A DNA stretch of 64,000 bases from Coriaria nepalensis (lineage: Eukaryota > Streptophyta > Magnoliopsida > Cucurbitales > Coriariaceae): contig CP114482.1 of assembly GCA_027186245.1 (NCBI GenBank), positions 30,213,209 to 30,277,208 of the forward strand, read 5' to 3'. Under the pieces are notes generated by a model. It was not told the origin of the DNA, did not search any database, and was given only the letters and a program-made list of their open reading frames with translations. How positions within the stretch are numbered: position 1 is the first letter of the stretch; each line of letters opens with the position of its first letter. The position numbers and the translations under genes are program-made. Below, in pieces: positions 52,311 to 63,500 of the stretch.

Positions 52311-52527
52311 CGAATTGCTTTCAAATGAATTTGTGACTTTCAAAGAGACATTGAGATGATGACACTTAGATTAAACAAATTCATTCTTGCCTTCAAAAAA
52401 TCATAACCAAGCTATGAAAAATTCATTGCCATGAATATAACATAAAACAAATGCATACTTGTCTTAAAAAGATCATTAACAAGTGACTCACAAAAGTAGT
52501 GTTGGAAGTGGAAAAATAGAATTCGTT
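52311..52527. repeat. Two-subunit unit with a 70-bp internal deletion (217 bp)
   Basis: C1 is joined to B ('aaagagacattgagatg'), so A is missing. In addition 'accaagctatg' is joined to 'aaaaattcattgcc'. The distance from the B mark to the C mark is 75 bp against the usual 145, so 70 bp covering the end of B and the start of C are gone. This is the shortest unit in the window. Confidence 0.92.
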
Positions 52528-55500
52528 CGAATTGCTTTCAAATGAATTAGTGAGTTGAAAAGATTCATTGACATGAATCTCAAATGAAACAAATGACTAC
52601 TTGCCCAAAAATGATCATTAGCAAGTTATGTATGAAAGTCTGGTTCGAAGTGCGAAAATAGAATTCATTTTAATTCCTTTCAAATGAATTAGTGACTTTC
52701 AAAGAGTCATTGAGATGATGACTCTAAGATTAAACAAATTCATACTTGCCTTCAAAAAATCATAACCAAGCAATGCGCGAAAGTCAGGTTTGAAATGCAA
52801 AAATAGTATTCCATCCAATGGGTTCCAAATAATTTATTTTCTTGAAAAAACTCATTGCCATGAATATAACATAAAACAAATGCATACCTGTCTTAAAAAG
52901 ATCATTAACAAGTGATTCACAAAAGTAGTGTTTGAAGTGGAAAAATAGAATTCGTTCGAATTGCTTTCAAATGAATTAGTGAGTTGAAAAGATTCATTGA
53001 CATGAATCTCAAATGAAACAAATGACTACTTGCCCAAAAATGATCATTAGCAAGTTATGTACGAAAGTCTGGTTCGAAGTGCGAAAATAGAATTCATTTT
53101 AATTCCTTTCAAATGAATTAGTGACTTTCAAAGAGTCATTGAGATGATGACTCTAAGATTAAACAAATTCATACTTGCCTTCAAAAAATCATAACCAAGC
53201 AATGCGCGAAAGTCAGGTTTGAAATGCGAAAAGAGTATTCGATCCAATGGGTTCCAAATAATTTATTTTCTTGAAAAAACTTATTCCCATGAATATAACA
53301 TAAAACAAATGCATACCTGTCTTAAAAAGATCATTATCAAGTGATTCACAAAAGTAGTGTTTGAAGTGGAAAAATAGAATTCGTTCGAATTGCTTTCAAA
53401 TGAATTAGTGAGTTGAAAAGACTCATTGACATGAATCTCAAATGAAACAAATGACTACTTGCGCTAAAATGATCATTAGCAAGTTATGTACGAAAGTCGG
53501 GTTCGAAGTGCGAAAATAGAATTCATTTTAATTGCTTTCAAATGAATTAGTGACTTTCAAAGAGACATTGATATAATGACTCTAAGATTAAACAAATTCA
53601 TACTTGCCTTCAAAAAATCATAACCAAGCTATGCGCGAAAGTCATGTTTGAAATGCGAATATAGTATTCGCTCCAATGGGTTCCAAATAATTTATTTTCT
53701 TCAAAAAGCTCATTGCCATGAATATAACATAAAACAAATGCATACTTGTCTTAAAAAGATCATTAGCATGTGATGCGTGAATGTGGTGTTTGAAATGGAA
53801 AAATAGAATTTGTTCGAATTGCTTTCAACTGAGTTAGTGAGTTGAAAAGACTCATTGACATGAATCTAAAATGAAACAAATGACTACTTGCCCTAAAATG
53901 ATCATTAGCAAGTTATGTACGAAAGTCGGGTTCGAAGTGCGAAAATAGAATTCATTTTAATGGCTTTGAAATGAATTAGTGACTTTCAAAGCGACATTGA
54001 TTTGGTGACTCTAAGATTAAACAAATTCATACTTGCCATCAAAAAATCATAACCAAGCTATGCGCGAAACTCATGTTTGAAATGTGAAAATAGTATTCGA
54101 TCCAATTGGTTCAAAATAATTTATTTTCTTGAAAATACTCATTGCCATGAATATAACAGAAAACAAATGCACACTTGTCTTAAAAACATCATTAACAAGT
54201 GATTCACAAAAGTAGTGTTTGAAGTGGAAAAATCGAATTCGTTCGAATTGCTATCAAATGAATTAGTGACTTGAAAAGGCTCATTGACATGAATCTCAAA
54301 TGAAACAAATGACTACTTGCGCTAAAATGATCATTATCAAGTTATGTACGAAAGTCGGGTTCGAAGTGGGAAAATAGAATTCATTTTAATTGCTTTCAAA
54401 TGAATTAGTGACTTTCAAAGAGTCATTGAGATGATGACTCTAAGATTACACAAATTCATACTTGCCTTCAAAAAATCATAGCCAAGCAATGCGCGAAAGT
54501 CAAGTTTGAAATGCGAAAATAGTATTCGCTCCAATGGGTTCCAAATAACTTATTTTCTTGAAAAAACTCATTGACATGAATATAAGATAAAACAAATGCA
54601 TACTTGTCTTAAATTGATCATTAGCACGTGATGCGCGAATGTGGTGTTTAACGTGGAAAAATAGAATTCGTTCGAATTGCTTTGAACTGAATTAGTGAGT
54701 TGAAAAGATTCATTGACATGAATCTCAAATGAAACAAATGACTACTTGCCCTAAAATGATCATTAGCAAGTTATGTACGAAAGTCGGGTTCGAAGTGCGA
54801 AAAAAGAATTCATTTTAATTGAATTCAAATGAATTAGTGATTTTCAAGGAGACAATGATATGATGACTCTAAGATTAAACAAATTCATACTTCCGTTAAA
54901 ATAATCATATGCAAGCTATTCGCGAAAGTGGTGTTTGAAATGTGAAAATAGTATTCGCTCCAATGGGTTCCAAATAATTTATTTTCTTGAAAAAACTCAT
55001 TGACATGAATATAAGATAAAACAAATGCATACTTGTCTTAAATTGATCATTAGCACGTGATGCGCGAATGTTGTGTTTGAAGTGGAAAAATAGAATTCGT
55101 TTGAATTGCTTTCAACTGAATTAGTGAGTTGAAAAGACTAATTGACATGAATCTCAAATGAAACAAATGACTACTTGCCCTAAAATGATCATTAGCAAGT
55201 TATATACGAAAGTCGGGTTCGAAGTGCGAAAATAGAATTCATTTTAATTGCTTTCTAATGAATTAGTGACTTTCAAAGAGACATTGAGATGATGACTCTA
55301 AGATTAAACAAATTCATACTTGCCTTCAAAAAATCATAACCATGCTATGCGCGAAAGTCATGTTTGAAATGCGAAAATAGTATTCGCTGTAATGGATTCC
55401 AAATAACTTATTTTCTTGAAAAAACTCATTGACATGAATATAATATAAAACAAATGCATACTTGTCTGAAATTGATCATTAGCACGTGATGCGCAAATGT

Positions 55501-55530
55501 GGTGTTTGAGGTGGAAAAATAGAATTCGTT

Positions 55531-55817
55531 CAAATTGCTTTCAAATAAATTAGTGACTTGAAAAGAGACATTGAGATGATGACACTAAGATTAAACAAAT
55601 TCATACTTGCCTTCAAACTACCATAACCAAGCTATGCGCGAAAGTCATGTTTGAAATGCGAAAATAGTATTCGCTCCAATGGGTTCCAAATAATTTATTT
55701 TCTTAAAAAAACTCATTGCCATGTATATAACATAAAACAAATGAATACTTGTCTTAAAAAGATCATTAACAAGTGATTCACAAAAGTAGTGTTTGAAGTG
55801 GAAAAAAAGAATTCGTT
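55531..55817. repeat. Two-subunit unit with an A/B hybrid start, 287 bp
   Basis: After a C2 end the sequence reads 'gacttgaaaagagacattg' and then 'agatgatgacac'. 'gacttgaaaag' is the A form and 'agacattgagatgatg' the B form. The exchange that removed A can therefore be placed inside about 20 bases here. Confidence 0.9.
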
Positions 55818-57116
55818 CGAATTGCTTTCAAATGAATTAGTGAGTTGAAAAGACTCATTGACATGAATCTCAAATGAAACAAATGACTACTTTCCCTAAA
55901 ATGATCATTAGCAAGTTATGTACGAAAGTGGGGTTCGAAGTGTGAAAATAGAATTCATTTTAATTGAATTCAAATGAATTAGTGACTTTCAAAGAGACAT
56001 TGAGATGATGACTCTAAGATTACACAAATTCATACTTGCCTTCAAAAAATCATAACCAAGCTATGCGTGAAAGTCATGTTTGAAATGCGAAAACAGTATT
56101 CGGTCCAATGGGTTCAAAATAATTTATTTTCTTGAAAAAACTCATTGCAGTGAATATAACATAAAACAAATGCATAGTTGTCTTAAAAAGATCATTAACA
56201 AGTGATTCACAAAAGTAGTGTTTCAAGTCGAAAAAAAGAATTCGTTCGAATTGCTTTCAAATGAATTAGTGAGTTGAAAAGACTCATTGACATGAATCTC
56301 AAATGAAACAAATGACTACTTGCCCTAAAATGATCATTAGCAAGTTATATACGAAAGTCGGGTTCGAAGTGCGAAAATAGAATTCATTTTAATTGCTTTC
56401 AAATGAATTAGTGACTTTCAAAGAGACATTGAGATGATGACTCTAAGATTAAACATATTCATACTTGCCTTCAAAAAATCAGAACCAAGCGATGCGCGAA
56501 AGTCATGTTTGAAATGCAAAAATAGTATTCGGTCCAATGGGTTCAAAATAATTTATTTTCTTGAAAAAACTCATTGCCATGAATATAACATAAAACAAAT
56601 GCATACTTGTCTTAAAAAGATCATTAAAAAGTGATTCACAAAAGTAGTGTTTGAAGTGGAAAAAAAGAATTCGTTCGAATTGCTTTCAAATGAATTAGTG
56701 AGTTGAAAAGATTCATTGACATGAATCTCAAATGAAACAAATGACTACTTGCCCTAAAATGATCATTAGCAAGTTATATACGAAAGTCGGGTTCGAAGTG
56801 CGAAATTAGAATTCATTTTAATTGAATTCAAATGAATTAGTGACTTTCAAAGAGACATTGAGATGATGACTCTAAGATTAAACAAATTCGTAATTGCCTT
56901 CAAAAAATCATAACCAAGCTATGCGCGAAAGTCATGTTTGAAATGCGAAAATAGTATTCGGTCCAATGGATTCCAAATAATTTATTTTCTTGAAAAAACT
57001 CATTGCCATGAATATAACATAAAACAAATGCATACTTGTCTTAAAAAGATCATTAACAAGTCATTCACAAAAGTAGTGTTTGAAGTGGAAAAATAGAATT
57101 CGTTCGCATTGCTTTC

Positions 57117-57258
57117 AAATGAATTAGTGAGTTGAAAAGACTCATTGACATGAATCTCAAATGAAACAAATGACTACTTTCCCTAAAATGATCATTAGCA
57201 AGTTATGTACGAAAGTCGGTTTCGATGTGCGAAACTAGAATTCATTTTAATTGAATTC
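57117..57258 (+). repeat. Reference copy of subunit A (142 bp)
   Basis: This is the first third of a typical unit, measured from one 'aaatgaattag' to the next. Its marks are 'attgacatgaatctc', 'gaaacaaatgactac', 'aaaatgatcattagcaag' and 'acgaaagtcgg' followed in most copies by 'gttcgaagtgcgaaa'. It contains the 10-bp palindrome 'aatgatcatt'. In the 52-64 kb part its right end often reads 'aattgaattcaaatg' in place of 'aattgctttcaaatg', which adds an EcoRI site. A is the subunit that is missing from the short units listed elsewhere. Confidence 0.93.
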
Positions 57259-57403
57259 AAATGAATTAGTGACTTTCAAAGAGACATTGAGATGATGACT
57301 CTAAGATTAAACAAATTCATACTTGCCTTCAAAAAATCATAACCAAGCTATGCGCGAAAGTCATGTTTGAAATGCGAAAACAGTATTCGGTCCAATGGAT
57401 TCC
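57259..57403 (+). repeat. Reference copy of subunit B (145 bp)
   Basis: This is the middle third of the unit. Its marks are 'attgagatgatgactc', 'aagattaaacaaattcat', 'ccttcaaaaaatcataacc', 'atgcgcgaaagtcatg' and 'gtattcgctccaatggg' or the variant 'gtattcggtccaatgg'. Lined up with A and C it keeps the same order of landmarks: a start, an attga/attgcc block about 40 bases in, a 'catacttg' block, and 'gaaaatag.attc' near the end. The 'gcgcg' stretch is the most CpG-dense part of the unit and the most variable. It is the only subunit present next to C in all the shortened units. Confidence 0.93.
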
Positions 57404-57545
57404 AAATAATTTATTTTCTTGAAAAAACTCATTGCCATGAATATAACATAAAACAAATGCATACTTGTCTTAAAATGATCATTAACAAGTCATTCACAAA
57501 AGTAGTGTTTGAAGTGGAAAAATAGAATTCGTTCGCATTGCTTTC
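57404..57545 (+). repeat. Reference copy of subunit C, form C1 (142 bp)
   Basis: This is the last third of the unit. It starts 'aaataatttattttcttg' and carries 'attgccatgaatataac', 'aaaacaaatgcatacttg', 'gatcattaacaag', 'tcacaaaagtagtg' and 'aatagaattcgttcg'. A, B and C measure 142, 145 and 142 bases here and sum to 429. C1 is the most uniform of the three across the window. It is the form found throughout 0-15 kb, 41-53 kb and 56-64 kb. Confidence 0.93.
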
Positions 57546-60500
57546 AAATGAATTAGTGAGTTGAAAAGACTCATTGACATGAATCTCAAATGAAACAAAT
57601 GACTACTTTCCCTAAAATGATCATTAGCAAGTTATGTACGAAAGTCGGTTTCGAAGTGCGAAACTAGAATTCATTTTAATTGAATTCAAATGAATTAGTG
57701 ACTTTCAAAGAGACATTGAGATGATGACTCTAAGATTAAACAAATTCATACTTGCCTTCAAAAAATCATAACCAAGCTATGCGCGAAAGTCATGTTTGAA
57801 ATGCGAAAACAGTATTCGGTCCAATGGGTTCCAAATAATTGATTTTCTTCAAAAAACTCATTGCCATGAATATAACATAAAACAAATGCATACTTGTCTT
57901 AAAAAGATCATTAACAAGTCATTCACAAAAGTAGTGTTTGAAGTGGAAAAATAGAATTCGTTCGAATTGCTTTCAAATGAATTAGTGGGTTGAAAAGGCT
58001 CATTGACATGAATCTCAAATGAAACAAATGACTACTTTCCCTAAAATGATGATTAGGAAGTTATGTACGAAAGTTGGGTTCGAAGTGCGAAATTAGAATT
58101 CATTTTAATTGAATTCAAATGAATTAGTGACTTTCAAAGAGACATTGAGATGATGACTCTAAGATTAAACAAATTCATACTTGCCTTCAAAAAATCATAA
58201 CCAAGCTATGCGCGAAATTCATGTTTGAAATGCGAAAACAGTATTCGGTCCAATGGATTCCAAATAATTTATTTTCTTGAAAAAACTCATTGCCATGAAT
58301 ATAACATAAAACAAATGCATACTTGTCTTAAAAAGATCATTAACAAGTCATTCACAAAAGTAGTGTTTGAAGTGGAAAAATAGAATTCGTTCGAATTGCT
58401 TTCAAAAAAATTAGTGAGTTGAAAAGACTCATTGACATGAATCTCAAATGAAACAAATGACTACTTGCCCTAAAATGATCATTAGCAAGTTATGTACGAA
58501 TGTCAGGTTCGAAGTGCGAAAATGGAATTCATTTTAATTGCTTTCAAATGAATTAGTGACTTTCAAAGAGACATTGAGATGATGACTCTAAGATTAAACA
58601 AATTCATACTTGCCTTCAAAAAAAAATAACCAAGCTATGCGGGAAAGTCATGTTTAAAATGCGAAAATAGTATTCGCTCCAATGGGTTCCAAATAATTTA
58701 TTTTCTTCAAAAAACTCATTGCCATGAATATAACATAAAACAAATGCATACTTGTCTTAAAAAGATCATTAAAAAGTGACTCACAAAAGTAGTGTTTGAA
58801 GTGGGAAAAAAGAATTCCTTCGAATTGCTTTCAAATGAATTAGTGAGTTGAAAAGACTCATTGACATGAATCTCAAATGAAACAAATGACTACTTTCCCT
58901 AAAATGATGATTAGCAAGTTATGTACGAAAGTCGGGTTCGAAGTGCGAAATTAGAATTCATTTTAATTGAATTCAAATGAATTAGTGACTTTCAAAGAGA
59001 CATTGAGATGATGACTCTAAGATTAAACAAATTCATACTTGCCTTCAAAAAATCATAACCAAGCTATGCGCGAAAGTCATGTTTGAAATGCGAAAACAGT
59101 ATTCGCTCCAATGGGTTCCAAATAATTTATTTTCTTCAAAAAACTCATTGCCATGAATATAACATAAAACAAATGCATACTTGTCTTAAAAAGATCATTA
59201 ACAAGTGATTCACAAAAGTAGTGTTTGAAGTGGAAAAATAGAATTCGTTCGAATTGCTTTCAAATGAATTAGTGAGTTGAAAAGACTCATTGACATGAAT
59301 CTCAAATGAAACAAATGACTACTTTCCCTAAAATGATCATTAGCAAGTTATGTATGAAAGTCGGGTTCGAAGTGCGAAATTAGAATTCATTTTAATTGAA
59401 TTCAAATGAATTAGTGACTTTCAAAGAGACATTGAGATGATGACTCTAAGATTAAACAAATTCATACTTGCCTTCAAAAAATCATAACCAAGCAATGCGC
59501 GAAAGTCAGGTTTGAAATGCGAAAATAGTATTCCATCCAATGGGTTCCAAATAATTTATTTTCTTGAAAAAACTTATTCCCATGAATATAACATAAAACA
59601 AATGCATACCTGTCTTAAAAAGATCATTAACAAGTGATTCACAAAAGTAGTGTTTGAAGTGGAAAAATAGAATTCGTTCGAATTGCTTTCAAATGAATTA
59701 GTGAGTTGAAAAGACTCATTGACATGAATCTCAAATGAAACAAATGATTACTTTCCCTAAAATGATGATTAGCAAGTTATGTACGAAAGTCGGGTTCGAA
59801 GTGCGAAATTAGAATTCATTTTAATTGAATTCAAATGAATTAGTGACTTTCAAAGAGACATTGAGATGATGACTCTAAGATTAAACAAATTCATACTTGC
59901 CTTCAAAAAATCATAACCAAGCTATGCGCGAAAGTCATGTTTGAAATGCGAAAACAGTATTCGCTCCAATGGGTTCCAAATAATTTATTTTCTTCAAAAA
60001 ACTCATTGCCATGAATATAACATTAAACAAATGCATACTTGTCTTAAAAAGATCATTAACAAGTGATTCACAAAAGTAGTGTTTGAAGTGGAAAAATAGA
60101 ATTCGTTCGAATTGCTTTCAAATGAATTAGTGAGTTGAAAAGACTCATTGACATGAATCTCAAATGAAACAAATGACTACTTTCCCTAAAATGATCATTA
60201 GCAAGTTATGTACGAAAGTCGGGTTCGAAGTGCGAAATTAGAATTCATTTTAATTGAATTCAAATGAATTAGTGACTTTCAAAGAGAGATTGAGATCATG
60301 ACTCTAAGATTAAGCAAATTCATACTTGCCTTCAAAAAATCATAACCAAGCTATGCGCGAAAGTCATGTTTGAAATGCGAAAACAGTATTCGGTCCAATG
60401 GATTCCAAATAATTTATTTTCTCGAAAAAACTCATTGCCATGAATATAACATAAAACAAATGCATACTTGTCTTAAAAAGATCATTAACAAGTGATTCAC

Positions 60501-63500
60501 AAAAGTAGTGTTTGAAGTGGAAAAATAGAATTCGTTCGAATTTCTTTCAACTGAATTAGTGAGTTTAAAATACCCATTGATATGAATCTCAAATGAAACA
60601 AATGACTACTTGCCCTAAAATGATCATTAGCAAGTTATGTACGAATGTCAGGTTCGAAGTGCGAAAATGGAATTCATTTTAATTGCTTTCAAATGAATTA
60701 GTGACTTTCCAAGAGACATTGAGATGATGACTCTAAGATTAAACAAATTCATACTTGCCTTCAAAAAAAAAATAACCAAGCTATGCGCGAAAGTCATGTT
60801 TGAAATGCGAAAACAGTATTCGCTCCAATGGGTTCCAAATAATTTATTTTCTTCAAAAAACTCATTGCCATGAATATAACATAAAACAAATGCATACTTG
60901 TCTTAAAAAGATCATTAACAAGTGATTCACAAAAGTAGTGCTTGAAGTGGAAAAATAGAATTCGTTCGAATTGCTTTCAAATGAATTAGTGAGTTGAAAA
61001 GACTCATTGACATGAATCTCAAATGAAACAAATGACTACTTTCCCTAAAATGATCATTAGCAAGTTATGTACGAAAGTCGGGTTCGAAGTGCGAAATTAG
61101 AATTCATTTTAATTGAATTCAAATGAATTAGTGACTTTCAAAGAGAGATTGAGATCATGACTCTAAGATTAAGCAAATTCATACTTGCCTTCAAAAAATC
61201 ATAACCAAGCTATGCGCGAAAGTCATGTTTGAAATGCGAAAACAGTATTCGGTCCAATGGATTCCAAATAATTTATTTTCTCGAAAAAACTCATTGCCAT
61301 GAATATAACATAAAACAAATGCATACTTGTCTTACAAAGATCATTAACAAGTCATTCACAAAAGTAGTGTTTGAAGTGGAAAAATCGAATTCGTTCGAAT
61401 TGCTTTCAAATGAATTAGTGAGTTGAAAAGACTCATTGATATGAATCTCAAATGAAACAAATTACTACTTTCCCTAAAATGATCATTAGCAAGTAATGTA
61501 CGAATGTCGGGTTCGAAGTGCAAAATTAGAATTCATTTTAATTGAATTCAAATGAATTAGTGACTTTCGAAGAGACATTGAGATGATGACTCTAAGATTA
61601 AACAAATTCATACTTGCCTTCAAAAAATCATAACCAAGCTATCCGCGAAAGTCATGTTTGAAATGCGAAAACAGTATTCGGTCCAATGGATTCCAAATAA
61701 TTTATTTTCTTGAAAAAACACATTGCCATGAATATAACATAAAACAAATGCATACTTGTCTTACAAAGATCATTAACAAGTGATTCACAAAAGTAGTGTT
61801 TGAAGTGGAAAAATAGAATTCGTTCGAATTGCTTTCAAATGAATTAGTGAGTTGAAAATACCCATTGATATGAATCTCGAATGAAACAAATGACTACTTG
61901 CCCTAAAATGATCATTAGCAACTTATGTACGAATGTCAGGTTCGAAGTGCGAAAATGGAATTCATTTTAATTGCTTTCAAATGAATTAGTGACTTTCAAA
62001 GAGACATTGAGATGATGACTCTAAGATTAAACAAATTCATACTTGCCTTTAAAAAAAAAATAACCAAGCTATGCGTGAAAGTCATGTTTAAAATGCGAAA
62101 ACAGTATTCGGTCCAATGGAATCCAAATAATTTATTTTCTTGAAAAAACTCATTGCCATGAATATAACATAAAACAAATGCATACTTGTCTTAAAAAGAT
62201 CATTAACAAGTCATTCACAAAAGTAGTGTTTGAAGTGGAAAAATAGAATTCGTTCGAATTGCTTTCAAATGAATTAGTGAGTTGAAAAGACTCACTGACA
62301 TGAATCTCAAATGAAACAAATGACTACTTTCCCTAAAATGATCATTAGCAAGTTATGTACGAAAGTCGGGTTCGAAGTGCGAAATTAGAATTCATTTTAA
62401 TTGAATTCAAATGAATTAGTGACTTTCAAAGAGACATTGAGATGATGACTCTAAGATTAAACAAATTCATACTTGCCTTCAAAAAATCATAACCGAGCTA
62501 TGCGCGAAAGTCATGTTTGAAATGCGAAAACAGTATTCGGTCCAATGGATTCCAAATAATTTATTTTCTTGAAAAAACTCATTGCCATGAATATAACATA
62601 AAACAAATGCATACTTGTCTTAAAAAGATCATTAACAAGTGATTCACAAAAGTAGTGCTTGAAGTGGAAAAATAGAATTCGTTCGAATTGCTTTCAAATG
62701 AATTAGTGAGTTGAAAAGACTCATTGACATGAATCTCAAATGAAACAAATGACTACTTTCCCTAAAATGATCATTAGCAAGTTATGTACGAAAGTCAGGT
62801 TCGAAGTGCGAAAATGGAATTCATTTTAATTGCTTTCAAATGAATTAGTGACTTTGAAAGAGACATTGAGATGATGACTCTAAGATTAAACAAATTCATA
62901 CTTGCCTTCAAAAAATCATAACCCAGCTATGCGCGAAAGTCATGTTTGAAATGCGAAAACAGTATTCGCTCCAATGGGTTCCAAATAATTTATTTTCTTC
63001 AAAAAACTCATTGCCATGAATATAACATAAAACAAATACATACTTGTCTTACAAAGATCATTAACAAGTCATTCACAAAAGTAGTGTTTGAAGTGGAAAA
63101 ATAGAATTCGTTCGAATTGCTTTCAACTGAATTAGTGAGTTGAAAAGACTCATTGACATGAATCTCAAATGAAACAAATGACTACTTGCCCTAAAATGAT
63201 CATTAGCAAGTTATGTACGAATGTCGGGTTCGAAGTGCGAAATTAGAATTCATTTTAATTGAATTCAAATGAATTAGTGACTTTCGAAGAGACATTGAGA
63301 TGATGACTCTAAGATTAAACAAATTCATACTTGCCTTCAAAAAATCATAACCAAGCTATGCGCGAAAGTCATGTTTGAAATGCGAAAACAGTATTCGGTC
63401 CAATGGGTTCCAAATAATTTATTTTCTTGAAAAAACTCATTGCCATGAATATAACATAAAACAAATACATACTTGTCTTACAAAGATCATTAACAAGTCA

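Larger units (their letters stand above)
51741..55910. repeat. Second mosaic block with C2 and two short units
   Basis: Neighbouring monomers differ again. C2 copies with 'agcacgtgatgcgc' return at about 54.6, 55.05 and 55.5 kb, and a decayed one ('agcatgtgatgcgtg') at 53.77 kb. Small deletions are common: one base at 'gaattgtgagttg' (51905) and three at 'gaatagactttc' (52046). A pair of near-identical monomers lies at 52528-52956 and 52957-53385, with 'gtctggttcgaag' and 'attcctttcaaatg'. Confidence 0.88.

Noticed and set aside
57200..57225. CENP-B box-like site near 'tacgaaagtcggg' in subunit A
   Set aside because: The right half has A..CGGG at the correct spacing, but the needed TTCG at the left is 'tgta'. 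It does not fit the 17-bp consensus.
58261..58385. Phased A-tracts that would bend the DNA in subunit C
   Set aside because: The A-runs at 58280, 58308, 58330, 58356 and 58376 have centres spaced about 27, 22.5, 25.5 and 20.5 bases apart. That is not a regular multiple of the helical turn.
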